DNA from: Streptomyces zhihengii
Lineage (GTDB): Bacteria > Actinomycetota > Actinomycetes > Streptomycetales > Streptomycetaceae
Assembly: GCF_016919245.1 (NCBI RefSeq)
Contig: NZ_JAFEJA010000003.1
Location: 1 to 64,000, forward strand
DNA length: 64,000 nucleotides
Reading direction: 5' to 3'
Position numbers and translations under genes: made by a program. The notes below the pieces were generated by a model. The model was not told where the DNA came from and did not search any database. It saw nothing but the letters and a program-made list of their open reading frames with translations. Of the stretch, positions 36,086 through 45,193 are shown one piece after another. Positions within the stretch are counted from its first letter, which is position 1, and every line of letters begins with the position of its first letter.

Positions 36086-37219
36086 TCAACCACGTGGCTT
36101 GGGCGATTCAGGGCAACGACCGGTCAACGACTCAATGTACGCCGACAGGAGTTGCAACGTCATATCGGAAAGGTAGGCCGTTTCCGTGTGTCCGCGATAC
36201 TTCATCTGATCGGCGGCCAACGCTTTCGGGATGCCCTGCCCTCGAACCCAGGCCTTGATTTGCCGCTCAAATGCCCATGCATCTCTCGTGAGGTCGAAGT
36301 TCCAACGTGCGACCAGCCTCCAGTGCTGGGAGAGGTGTTGGGCCAGCCTCTGTTCGAGGTTGGCAATGCCCCACTTAAGCGCCTGGTGACCGTCGTGAAC
36401 CACGAGGTAGAGGTAGCCGGGCTTGCTAGGGTCGATGCCGCGCTCTGCACAGAAACCGCACCCTCCCTGCGAGCCCCGTATGTTGTGCAAGGTCGGGCCC
36501 GGGTCAAGGACCATCTCGCACTTCTTGCAGCGGGATTTCCAGGGAACCTCCGTGCTGCCAGGATAGGGAACGAGCGGATCGAGCGCCTTCTCCAACATGC
36601 TGGCGATGGCTTCTTCCTCGGAGACTCTCAACGCTTGTGCGATCTTCTCAGAGCGGCATGACCAGCATTGATGACCGCGGAGGCGGACCTTCGCGTACGT
36701 CGGATTTCCAACATGACCGCACCGACTGCAGCGGCACAGCCAGGGTTGAAGTGATCCGGGGTAGTCCACGAGAGGAACCAGATCGGCTTCACGCATGGCC
36801 TTCCGCGCGTGTTCGTCGATGACATCACGTCCAGCGCAGTTGGTGCAGCCGCCGCGGCCTTTTTGGACGTGGGCCAACCTCTTCGGCTTGATGGCCCCGC
36901 AATGGATGCACCTGGCAGACCATGGTTTCCCCGCCCCCGGGTAGTCCTCCAGTGGAGACCAGCCCCACTGGAGCATGACTGCGCAGGCCCCCTCTGTATC
37001 GCGAATGAGTTTCGCTGCGATCTTGCGCGAACGGCAGGTCCTGCTGCAGACCCCTGTTCCCTTGTTGACAACGTCGTTGTAACGTGGCGAACTAGCCTCG
37101 CCGCAGGTCAGGCATAGGCATCTCCATGGGAGTTGGGTCCCGGGAAATGGCTCCAGCGGCTGCGCTTTTCGTGCAAGCATTGCTTCGACGGCAGCGGCTT
37201 CGGTCACCCTGCGTGGCAC
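36086..37219 (-). CDS. Zinc-ribbon repeat protein with C-terminal GIY-YIG-like nuclease domain
   Basis: A 377-residue protein. Four repeats of about 65 residues each carry a pattern of PLEPFPG, PWRCRC..CG, a middle loop and a closing C..C pair, that is, treble-clef or zinc-ribbon modules. The last 100 residues look like a GIY-YIG domain: GYLYLVVHDG, KWGIANLEQRLAQH, a late Glu in AFERQIKAW. The GTG at 37219 was chosen because AGGAGA sits 6 bases before it; the longer ATG start would overlap that site. GIY-YIG domains cut DNA and are found in homing and restriction enzymes; repeated zinc modules probably read DNA. It has normal composition and no frameshift, unlike its neighbours. Confidence 0.75.
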   Translation of the reverse strand: MPRRVTEAAAVEAMLARKAQPLEPFPGTQLPWRCLCLTCGEASSPRYNDVVNKGTGVCSRTCRSRKIAAKLIRDTEGACAVMLQWGWSPLEDYPGAGKPWSARCIHCGAIKPKRLAHVQKGRGGCTNCAGRDVIDEHARKAMREADLVPLVDYPGSLQPWLCRCSRCGHVGNPTYAKVRLRGHQCWSCRSEKIAQALRVSEEEAIASMLEKALDPLVPYPGSTEVPWKSRCKKCEMVLDPGPTLHNIRGSQGGCGFCAERGIDPSKPGYLYLVVHDGHQALKWGIANLEQRLAQHLSQHWRLVARWNFDLTRDAWAFERQIKAWVRGQGIPKALAADQMKYRGHTETAYLSDMTLQLLSAYIESLTGRCPESPKPRG

Positions 37220-37373
37220 TGGTTGTCTCCTGATCATGGCAGTGCGGGCTCACTCACCCGCTGAGGGAGACCTTATTTCATCCCCTCTCGTCTTGGCTGC
37301 GAGAAGGTGAGATGGGTGATCCATCAGCCTGGCGCCTTTTCTCAGTGCTCTGCTGGTCCGCGAGCCGCGGAAG

Positions 37374-37589
37374 ATGGCGACGCGACTACCGTCGTGGCGC
37401 GAGCTCGACCTGCCTCACCTCTGGGATTCCCAGGAAGATCGGGCAGTTCGCGCGATCCGCCCTGCCTCCAGCTGCGCAAGGTGCGGAGGCCGGCTCTGCA
37501 TAAGTGAGAAGCGGCTCTGGCCCCTTCCTACGATCCGTGACAGAGCGTCACGGCTTCCAGCGAGTTGGACAGCATGGAGTGTGGCGTGA
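37374..37589 (+). CDS. Possible small CxxC protein
   Basis: A 71-residue frame whose first half looks protein-like (LPSWRELDLPHLWDSQEDRAVRAI, then CARCGG). The second half does not. No obvious ribosome binding site. It may be a decayed gene or chance. Confidence 0.25.
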   Translation: MATRLPSWRELDLPHLWDSQEDRAVRAIRPASSCARCGGRLCISEKRLWPLPTIRDRASRLPASWTAWSVA

Positions 37590-37640
37590 ACGGGTGCCAT
37601 GATCGTGACTTGCCTCAAGAAGCGGTAGCAGGGAGGGCGA

Positions 37641-38131
37641 GTGAAGCGCTACACAGCTGATCAGATTCGAATAGTTGCGCTCGAGGAGCCCGTTCGGGCC
37701 CGTCCGGCCATGTACTTTCGTGTCGAGCGGGACAGCACCGGAACTGCCCACTGAGGTGCTTCAGCAGGTGGTCTGGGACGCGCTGTACCGCTGTGACGGC
37801 GCGCATGGGCAGATCAGGGTCGAGATCGCATCCGACCTCAGCTTCACGTGGATGATGATCACGGGCACAGCGCCAACGAGCGTCAAGAGCCACTTCCCGA
37901 GTTCTATGAATCGCTACTCGATAAGGACCGGTGGGCTCCGGCAGCAGCCGCCGCGTCAGCGTCCGCGCGATCATTGAGGTTTGGCTGGACGGCCATGGAG
38001 ACAGACAGGAGTTGGACGGGTGGCTCCCACAGGCGCCTGGGGCAGTGGCTCATGCGCAGACCGTACGGAACCAGGATCACGTCACGACCGTGCTTGTGGT
38101 AGTGACTGACATGACCGTGCTAGGTCAGTGA
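37641..38131 (+). pseudogene. GyrB-like (GHKL) ATPase fragment with several frameshifts
   Basis: A GTG with AGGGAGG opens a frame reading YTADQIRIVALEEPVRARPAM, like the start of GyrB-type ATPases. Sense then jumps to another frame (PELPTEVLQQVVWDALYR, then VEIASDLSFTW), to a third (ERQEPLPEFYESLLDKDRW), and back to a fourth piece (VRAIIEVWLDGHGDRQELDGW). Three or more indels in 490 bases make this a dead gene. Short GHKL proteins of this sort occur in Streptomyces; function unknown. Confidence 0.6.
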
Positions 38132-38266
38132 GTGCCGGTCCCGGTGAGGGGCAGGGTTTGATGCCTCCTGACATCGCAGAGCGAGCCCGCCTTGGCCAAA
38201 CCTGGCCGGACGGACATGCTCCTTGTGCGCGTGCTCTGGGTCCGGTGCGGCTGGGTGCTGGTGTGT

Positions 38267-38443
38267 TCAGCAAGGGCCCTTGTCCTGTCCGGTGCCGCAA
38301 ACCGGGCCGGGGTCCTCGTAGATGGAGATGAGGAAAAGGGCGAACGCAATCATGGCAATCGTGACACCGATCGTCCAGTATCTGTTCTGCCGGCGACGAG
38401 CGTCCTCGCTGTGGGTGTCAAATTCATCATCGGCGCGAGTCAT
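38267..38443 (-). CDS. Micro-protein with one transmembrane helix
   Basis: A 58-codon gene with an excellent AAGGAGG site 6 bases before its ATG. It reads an acidic N-terminus (TRADDEFDTHSEDARRRQ), one hydrophobic helix (WTIGVTIAMIAFALFLIS) and a short tail with two Cys. The layout is that of a small single-pass membrane protein. No family recognised. The intact frame and strong site argue that it is real despite its size. Confidence 0.65.
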   Translation of the reverse strand: MTRADDEFDTHSEDARRRQNRYWTIGVTIAMIAFALFLISIYEDPGPVCGTGQDKGPC

Positions 38444-38739
38444 AGTGCCTCCTTGAAAGGCTTTCCACCGTCCGGTGTTCCGTGCGGCGTTTCATACCCG
38501 TGAGATTCTCCCTCTCCCAGGCACCCGCGTCTCCCGGTTGTGAATCTAGCGTCTGCGGAGCGCCTTCGGGCGCCATTCCGAAACAGCCAGCGATGATCTG
38601 GCAGCCCTGGCTCGAGACGGCGTCGTCGGGTCGAGGTGCCGAAGTCGTGCAGCGTGGCTGCTCAGCGGGGAGTTGGTCGCCCGAAGTCGGGCGCTGGCGT
38701 CAGTCAACGGCTGGGCTTGGGCCACAATCACCGTCAGTC

Positions 38740-39190
38740 GTCCTCGTCCTCATCGTCGGCCCACAGAGCACCGGGGACACAGCCAGCAGCAAGCCGACAG
38801 AGGCAAGCGAGTCGCTCATGGCTGGCAGGAAAGCCACCACCACGGCGGCGGTGAAGCCTTCTCCGACGCACCGCAGTCCCAAAGGCTGTTATCGACGCGC
38901 GTCCCGCCGGCGCCATCCGGTCGTCGGCATAAGGGGGATTCGGGAGGCTGCCAGCCTGCCGCCCCGTTCGGAGCAGGAAGCCCGTGCCGCGTACCTGGCC
39001 GCACTGAACGCGATCGACCCTCAGATCATCAAGCGGACGAGGCCAGGGACATCTAGTCGAGCCTGGACAACGAAGCGAGACTCGCTGACTTGGCCCTGGA
39101 CCGGTTCACGGTGAACACACGACTCCGGAGGTGGCGACCGCCGCCACAAGGCAGCGGGCCAACAACGCGGTGCACGAATACTCTGCCTGA
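38740..39190 (+). pseudogene. Decayed secreted/lipoprotein gene
   Basis: Scattered frames recall a Streptomyces lipoprotein family. A hydrophobic start (VVLVLIVG) is followed by a Thr/Ser/Pro linker, EARAAYLAALNAIDPQIIK, then in other frames LDNEARLADLALDRFTVNT and NNAVHEY before a TGA. At least three frameshifts are needed to join them. The left boundary is uncertain. Confidence 0.45.
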
Positions 39191-40051
39191 GCTTCTGACC
39201 TGCTCTGGACTGTGCCCTCGGCAACCAGAGGGTCGAGAGGCAATCGTGCATGTTTGCCCCACGATCCGCCAGCAGGCTCGTCCGGCATGCCCAGTCCGAC
39301 AAGATCGCTCCCCGGGCGGAGCCGGAGTACGCGTCCGTGACGGACGCTTTCCGCCGTCAGAAATCCGCGCTCACGAACTGAGGGGTGGACCTGGCGGTAT
39401 CCCCGGGAGGGGCCTTCGAGGAACTTGACTGCCCAAGGTGCTGGTCTCTCGTGGAAGCCTTGGCGGGTACGACACACCACACGGTAGCCACAAAGGCCTT
39501 CGTTGGGTGGCCCGCATCTCCGTCGGCACGAGCGTGAGGGCACGGCCTGCAGCGGGACCCCAACAGTGCAGGCTGGGGCCCCGCCCTTGGCACGAAGAGC
39601 CCGCCAGGCTCCTTTCCGCGCCATCAGGATCAACGAGCCGGAGCTTTGCGAGGCACGAAGACATGGACCGTGAGAGTGAAGCCGACGTGACGTGGGTGAG
39701 CGGAAGGAGTCGACCGGACGGCCCGAGCCGTGCAGTCGCTGTGCAGGACGCGCATGTCCGGGACGTTGGTGCCCTCTCCCTGCCTGTTCGCCCGGGCCCG
39801 GCCACCGTGGTGCCAGCCCAGCCCAGCGTTGCCATGGCCACCACTCTCACGTGTTGCGCGGCCACCTTGCATTCACGGAGATGGGCTCTAGCTGCGAGCC
39901 CGTGCACCGCTCGGAACGCCGGGGGCCGAGGGTGTAGGCATCGTCTTCGCGTGCCTCGCCGTGATGGCACCTGCTCGCGCCCTGTCCCAGGAGGCTCTGG
40001 GCGAAGGCCAGCATTGCGCTGCACACGGAAGATGCTCTGTTAGTTGGCGGT
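39191..40051. other. No convincing gene
   Basis: About 860 bases in which all long frames have the Arg/Pro/Ser-rich look of non-coding GC-rich DNA. Probably a remnant of decayed genes; nothing specific could be recognised. Confidence 0.5.
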
Positions 40052-40097
40052 GCGGGGTATAGGCCCCGCCGCGTCCCGTGCGCACAGTCACGGGACG
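40052..40097. terminator. Two adjacent hairpins
   Basis: GCGGGG/CCCCGC around a short loop (40052-40069), followed directly by CGTCCCGTG/CACGGGACG with an 8-base loop (40072-40097). Stable, GC-rich, without a T-tract. Could end transcription from the minus-strand micro-gene cluster downstream. Confidence 0.4.
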
Positions 40098-40444
40098 GGG
40101 TTTGGAGGTTGTCCGGGATCTCGCAGGTCCCCTCGCGGTCAGTCGTTCAATGCCAGCCGATTTACCCGTCCTGATTGGCGGCACCGGTGTCCACGCCCAT
40201 GAGACCTTTCCTCCAGGCTTCGCACCAGGCCCGGCGGGCGATCGTTGCCCCAGTCCTCAAAATGGTCGTTTCCGCCGGTCACCCCGCGCCCCCTTCATCC
40301 ATGCCACTGCGAACGGCCGGCGTCGAGCCGCTCTGGAGCCGGGCCTCGATGCGACAGGGTTCGGAAGCAGCGGTGGCCGATCGAGCATTCCCTCTGCCTT
40401 CGTTGTCGAGGCGGGAGGTCTGGGGTTAATCGCACGGGCAGACG

Positions 40445-40639
40445 TCATGTGTGTTGAGGGGAGTCGGGGTCGTCTGCTGCGGTGGGGAGCTCGTTGTGCC
40501 CTTCTGACCAGTGGTTCACCCAACCGCACAGAGAGCACGCGTACCGGCCGTTAACGCCGCGGATCGTTGTTCCGCACCGCCTGCACTCAGTCCGCGTGAT
40601 CTCGGACGTGACGGGACCCGCTCCATCCGGCGCGTCCAT
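40445..40639 (-). CDS. Small zinc-ribbon protein, second of a tandem pair
   Basis: A 64-residue protein with two CxxC knuckles (TECRRCG and ACSLCG) spaced for one zinc ribbon, and a Gly-Trp-Val after the second pair. The ATG has GTGAGGAG upstream and lies inside the end of the preceding micro-gene. The motif NGRYACSLCGW closely matches NGRWVCSRLCGW in that gene, so the two are duplicates. Function unknown. Confidence 0.6.
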   Translation of the reverse strand: MDAPDGAGPVTSEITRTECRRCGTTIRGVNGRYACSLCGWVNHWSEGHNELPTAADDPDSPQHT

Positions 40640-40751
40640 GCTCCTCACCCCACACTCCTTCGGGAGTGGCCGAAGACCACCCGCACAACCGACTGCACAC
40701 CCAGCGCCCATTCTGCTGTAGGGCACCTGCCCCGCACCGCTGACAGTTCAT
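40587..40751 (-). CDS. Small zinc-ribbon protein, first of a tandem pair
   Basis: A 54-codon gene starting after GGAGAGGAGA. It opens NCQRCGAGALQQNGRWVCSRLC, giving C..C and C...C pairs. After residue 30 it overlaps the second gene in another frame and loses protein-like character, so its C-terminus may be read-through. The start overlaps the stop region of another small frame upstream, suggesting a compact three-gene unit. Confidence 0.5.
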   Translation of the reverse strand: MNCQRCGAGALQQNGRWVCSRLCGWSSATPEGVWGEEHGRAGWSGSRHVRDHAD

Positions 40752-40752
40752 C

Positions 40753-40983
40753 TCATTCTCCTCTCCGGAGACTGCAGCGGCACCTGTACCCAGCGCAGAG
40801 CTTGATCATCCGCCCACTGGGCTCCGGCCTCGTCGGGTCAATTTCAGCGGGAAGCGGGTCCTCGAACTGACGGCAGTTGTCTGCGCGGGCCCGGTTCTGA
40901 GAGGTGATACAGGTGCCCGGCGGCCCCTGTGCTGTGGCCTGCCCTCTCTGCCGCCGCCGAAATGGCTGATCGGACATGTACAC
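40753..40983 (-). CDS. Possible small hypothetical protein
   Basis: A frame of up to 76 residues ending two bases before the first zinc-ribbon start. The C-terminal part has Cys and Arg (LCAGYRCRCSLRRGE). The start is not well supported. Kept because of its tight coupling to the following gene. Confidence 0.3.
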   Translation of the reverse strand: MYMSDQPFRRRQRGQATAQGPPGTCITSQNRARADNCRQFEDPLPAEIDPTRPEPSGRMIKLCAGYRCRCSLRRGE

Positions 40984-41053
40984 CTATATGCCGGGTTAAG
41001 CCGCGCTGTACTGTCGCGATTCCGCGGCTTGGCAGCACAGCTGAAGGAGATGC

Positions 41054-44000
41054 GTGAGCGAGACGACGCCGGACCCCGATCTTCTTCCGCCAAAGGATTG
41101 TGACGATCGCTTTGCCTACGGTGCCGCGGTGCAGCGGCTGCGTGCTCGTTCTGGCTTGAGTATCCGCAGGTTGCAGCGTGCGTGTGCTGAGGTGCACGAG
41201 GTGAGCCGGGGCACGATCGAGCACTGGTGCAAGGGCGGGATCGTGTCGGCTGTCAATGAGCCGGCCTTCGAGTGCTTTCTGCGGGCTATGGGGGTGACGG
41301 ACAAGGCGGCTCTCGCTTCATGGATCGAGGTTGCCCGGAGGTTGCGGACCAGTCGCGGAAGGCCGCTGGCGGCGGAGCCGTATCGGGGGCTGAGGAGCTA
41401 CGACGCGGACTGCGCTGCGGTGTTCTACGGCAGGGCCGCTCTTGTCGCAGATGTTCTGAGAGAGGTCGAAGCGCTTCGTGAGAGCGGCGGGGCGGTGGTA
41501 CTGACCGGTGCCTCTGGGACCGGAAAGTCGTCGTTGCTGAACGCAGGGGTTGTGCCGGCCCTGGCTGCGGGCAATGTGGCGGGCAGTGCGTCGTGGCCGG
41601 TCCTGAGTATCAGCGCGGAGAGCCACGAGGCGCACCCGTTGGCAGTGCTGGCGCGGGTGGCCGCCGCCCGGCTGAAGGATGACCCGGAAGCGGTTCTGCG
41701 TCAGTTGCGGAGTGGCGGGGATGCGGTCAGCGCCTTGTGCGAACGGATCGTCGCGTCGACTCAGGCAGGCTCTGCGTCTCGGGGTCGTTCTGGAGGGGAC
41801 TGTCGTGTGGTGGTGGTCGTCGACCAGTTCGAGCGCGCGGTGGTCAGCGCCGAGGACGGTCCGGGGAGTGAGGAGTCGCTCGCGGAGTTCGTCGGTGTTC
41901 TGGGGGCGATGGCGGCTGCGCCTGCTCCGGCAATCGTGATCGTCGGTGTGCGTCTGGACTTCCTCGACGCTGTGACGTCTCGGCAGGATGTGCGGGCTTT
42001 GCTTCGGGGCCGGCCGCCTGTGTTCGTGGGTCCGATGAGTGAAGACGATCTTGCTCAGGTCATCAGGCAGCCTGCCCGCGCGTTCCATGTCGATCCGGAG
42101 TCCGGCTTCGTGGAGAAGGTGCTGGGCGATGTCTCAGCTCGTGGGGGTCGGCTGGCGCATCAAGCGGGGGTGTTGCCGCTGCTCTCGCATGCGCTGCAGA
42201 TGACATGGGACCGTGGCGGGGGCAAGGAAATGACCATTGCCCACTATGTCGCGGCCGGCGGGGTCGAGGGCGCCTTGCGGTCGACTGCCGAGACTGTTTA
42301 CGCCAATCTTTCTCCCGCACGCCAGACGGTGGCCCGGCGGGTTTTTCTCTGTCTGGTCCATGTACAGCCTAGCGGGGTGGCAACCCGCCGTCGCGTGTCA
42401 CAGGACGAACTCTATGAGGAAGTCGGCGGTGATCAGGGCGATGTGGACCTTGTGGTCGACCAGTTCGTCGATCGGCGGCTGGTCATCGTCGATGACGGCG
42501 GTGTGGAGATCACCCACGAGGCACTGATGGTGGCGTGGCCCGAGCTGCGGTCGTGGCTGGACGCCGATCGGGGCAGCCGGCTGGTGGCCCAGCAGGTGGG
42601 CGCAGATGCCCGCGAGTGGGATCGGGCGGGACGGCCCGGCGGTCTCCTTTACACAAGCACGCGGCTGCAGGCTGCGCGGGCGTGGCGGGATACCTACCCC
42701 CTCGACGTCGGGGAGTTGGCCCGGGCGTTCATCGATGCGTCGGTCAGACGCTCCCGTCGCAGGTCTCAGCTGGTGTCGGGGACGATCTGCGTGCTGATCG
42801 CGTTGGTCTGCATCGCCGGAGGGCTGGCCGGTGTCGTGTTCTATCAGGCGCGTGACCTTGAGCAGCAGCGTGATGAGGCTCAATCGCGGAGTCTGGCTGG
42901 CCAGTCGGTCCTGTTGAGAAGTAAGGACGTCAATCTGGCCCGCCAGTTGGCGTTGGCCGCCTTCCGTATATCCCCCACCGTGGAAGCCCGTTCGGCGTTG
43001 GTGGAAGCGACCGCGCTGCCCGCGGCGGTCCGGATGCTCGGGGCCGACAAGCGCCAGATCATGTACGCGGTCGGCATCCATCCAGGGGGGAGGGTGGCAG
43101 CCGCAGCGGCGGAAGGAGCTGTGCGGTTGTGGGACATTTCCTCTTCCGGGCGGCCGGTGGCGCTGCCGCGGATGCCAGGTGGCGTGTGCGCGAAGATCTA
43201 CGCTCTGGCCTTTTCTCCGCGCGGTGATCTGCTCTCTGCGTCCTGTGACGATGGCAGCATCCGCCTGTGGGACATGAGTGATCCCATGGCACCACGTGCT
43301 CTGCCCTCTCTGACGGGTCTGGGAACGAAGGTGTACTCCGTCGTGTTCAGCCCGGACGGTGCGATGATGGCCGCCGCCATCACGCGGGCGGGCGCGGACG
43401 GCGAGGTGGCAGGAAGTGCGCGCCTGTGGACCGTCATCGGAATATCGGTGCGGCCACTGGGTCGGCCCCTTGTGGCCGGGCAGAATTCAGCGGTGAAGTC
43501 GGTGGCTATCCGTCCCGGCAACCGGGAGCTCGCGGTCGGCTCGGACGACGGATCCGTGCGCATCTGGGATATCAGTGACCCCGCCCGCCCCATCGCACCG
43601 GTGATCGCGCCGGGAGGTACCAAAGCCGTCGGTCAACTCGCGTTCAGCCCGAACGGCCGGCTGCTGGCCTCAGGCGGCGCGGACAACCTGGTGCGTCTAT
43701 GGTCGACCACCGACCCCCGCAAGCCCGTCACGGCGGGCGAGCCGATCGGCGGATCCGCCACCTACATCAATGCCGTCACCTTCTCCCCCGACAGCGCCAC
43801 GCTCGCACTTGCCGGCTCCGACAGCAACACCGGCATGCGCCTGGTGGACGTGCAGAGCCGTCGCGTCCTGGCGACCATGCCACACCCGTCACCCGTCACC
43901 TCGGTGAAGTTCAGTCCCGACGGCCGACACGTGATCACCGGGGCGAACGACGGCACAGCCCGGCTGTGGCCGATCGACTCCCCCGCGATAGACGGACTGG

Positions 44001-45022
44001 ACTACATCCTCAGCGCCGCCCGCTTCGCACCCGACGGCCACACCCTCGCCTTGGGCAGCGCCGACCTCCGACTTGTCGATATCACTGATCCTCAGCACCC
44101 CAGGCAACTGGGCGGACCGCAGGTCAATCCTGACCGGTTCTCCGGCACGCTCGCCTTCGCGTCCCGCAAGCCCCTGCTGGTCGAGGGCCGCGGAAAATCG
44201 GGCGGCGTCCAGCTGTGGGATACCTCCGTCCCTGCCCGGCCGGTCCCTGCGGGGGCCGTGCTCCCGGCCCACTCCGCTCAGGTCGAGACCGTCGCCGTCA
44301 GTCCCGACGACACGGTGCTGGCCACCGGAAGCCGCGATGGCACGGTCAAGCTGTGGGATATCCGCACCCCCAGTAAACCCTTGCTGATGTCCACACCGGG
44401 TTCGTTCAACGGCTTCGTCAACCAGGTCACTTTCAGCCCCGACGGCTCGGTCCTCGTCGCTGCGAGCACCGACAAGACCGTAAGGCTGTGGGACGTCCGT
44501 CAACCCCAGGCACCCCTTCCTTTGGGGGCTGCACTCACTCCCGCCGACCACTACCTCTACGCGGCGGCATTCAGTCCCGATGGCAAGGTCCTCGCCCTGG
44601 GCCTGGCAGACGGCACAGTCCGCCTCTACGACATCTCCAACCCCTCCCGTCCCAGGTCCGTCGGGAAACCCCTGACAGGACCGGAGGGCTACGTCTTCTC
44701 CATCGCCTTCTCCCCACAGGGCTCGTCCATGGCCGCGACAGGCGGAGACGGCACCATCTGGATCTGGAATATGCACAGTCAAAGCGCTCCGACTCGACAG
44801 GCCACCCTCCGCATGGGGCTGGGAGCGATGTACCCCGTTCACTTCCATCCGCTGCGGCCGCTTCTCATCTCGGGCGGAGACGAGAAGAAGGCCTGGATCT
44901 GGACCACCGACGCCGACCAGGCCGCCGACCTCATCTGCGACACCTCCGGCGACCTGATCACCCGCGAGGAGTGGGCCAAGTACCTGCCCTCCGACGTCTC
45001 CTACGCCCCGCCTTGTTCCTAG
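41054..45022 (+). CDS. HTH - STAND NTPase - transmembrane - WD40 repeat protein
   Basis: A 1322-residue multidomain protein. Residues about 20-75 form a helix-turn-helix (YGAAVQRLRARSGLSIRRL). The NTPase starts near YRGLRSYDADCAAVFYGR and has Walker A GASGTGKSS (about 152-160) and Walker B VVVVDQFER. It ends with a winged-helix part (ITHEALMVAWPELRSWL). A hydrophobic helix lies at about 572-597, followed by a short linker and at least ten WD40 repeats (RLWDIS, LASGG and similar) to about residue 1310. STAND proteins are signalling switches, often in defence or development; WD40 repeats bind partners. The single membrane helix suggests the NTPase is inside and the propeller outside. GTG start with AAGGAG. 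A strong hairpin follows. Confidence 0.9.
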   Translation: MSETTPDPDLLPPKDCDDRFAYGAAVQRLRARSGLSIRRLQRACAEVHEVSRGTIEHWCKGGIVSAVNEPAFECFLRAMGVTDKAALASWIEVARRLRTSRGRPLAAEPYRGLRSYDADCAAVFYGRAALVADVLREVEALRESGGAVVLTGASGTGKSSLLNAGVVPALAAGNVAGSASWPVLSISAESHEAHPLAVLARVAAARLKDDPEAVLRQLRSGGDAVSALCERIVASTQAGSASRGRSGGDCRVVVVVDQFERAVVSAEDGPGSEESLAEFVGVLGAMAAAPAPAIVIVGVRLDFLDAVTSRQDVRALLRGRPPVFVGPMSEDDLAQVIRQPARAFHVDPESGFVEKVLGDVSARGGRLAHQAGVLPLLSHALQMTWDRGGGKEMTIAHYVAAGGVEGALRSTAETVYANLSPARQTVARRVFLCLVHVQPSGVATRRRVSQDELYEEVGGDQGDVDLVVDQFVDRRLVIVDDGGVEITHEALMVAWPELRSWLDADRGSRLVAQQVGADAREWDRAGRPGGLLYTSTRLQAARAWRDTYPLDVGELARAFIDASVRRSRRRSQLVSGTICVLIALVCIAGGLAGVVFYQARDLEQQRDEAQSRSLAGQSVLLRSKDVNLARQLALAAFRISPTVEARSALVEATALPAAVRMLGADKRQIMYAVGIHPGGRVAAAAAEGAVRLWDISSSGRPVALPRMPGGVCAKIYALAFSPRGDLLSASCDDGSIRLWDMSDPMAPRALPSLTGLGTKVYSVVFSPDGAMMAAAITRAGADGEVAGSARLWTVIGISVRPLGRPLVAGQNSAVKSVAIRPGNRELAVGSDDGSVRIWDISDPARPIAPVIAPGGTKAVGQLAFSPNGRLLASGGADNLVRLWSTTDPRKPVTAGEPIGGSATYINAVTFSPDSATLALAGSDSNTGMRLVDVQSRRVLATMPHPSPVTSVKFSPDGRHVITGANDGTARLWPIDSPAIDGLDYILSAARFAPDGHTLALGSADLRLVDITDPQHPRQLGGPQVNPDRFSGTLAFASRKPLLVEGRGKSGGVQLWDTSVPARPVPAGAVLPAHSAQVETVAVSPDDTVLATGSRDGTVKLWDIRTPSKPLLMSTPGSFNGFVNQVTFSPDGSVLVAASTDKTVRLWDVRQPQAPLPLGAALTPADHYLYAAAFSPDGKVLALGLADGTVRLYDISNPSRPRSVGKPLTGPEGYVFSIAFSPQGSSMAATGGDGTIWIWNMHSQSAPTRQATLRMGLGAMYPVHFHPLRPLLISGGDEKKAWIWTTDADQAADLICDTSGDLITREEWAKYLPSDVSYAPPCS

Positions 45023-45091
45023 ACCAACCGCGACCTTCCCCTGTCCAATCCCGTGTCCAACCTGGTCCTTTGCTCTGGTGGCCGTCGTAGC

Positions 45092-45152
45092 GGCTGCGTC
45101 ATGGTCGGGGTGAGCCAGAAAGCATCTGGCTCACCCCGACCATGACGCAGCC
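45092..45152. terminator. Perfect 28-bp hairpin after the WD40 gene
   Basis: Two arms of 28 bases, ggctgcgtcatggtcggggt and onward, are exact reverse complements separated by the five bases AAGCA. No T-tract follows. It sits 70 bases after the WD40 gene stop and 42 before the next start, both on the + strand. The length and perfection are more than a terminator needs. Confidence 0.75.
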
Positions 45153-45193
45153 CGGCTTCAAGAGCCGGGCCATCGGAGAGGAATCAGTCGAAC

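Noticed and set aside
38482..39114. 210-residue plus-strand protein
   Set aside because: Only its last 50 residues look real; the remainder is out of frame with the lipoprotein pattern, so it was called as a pseudogene.
39371..40043. Two frames of about 200 residues on opposite strands
   Set aside because: Neither has protein-like composition, a ribosome binding site or a recognisable motif.
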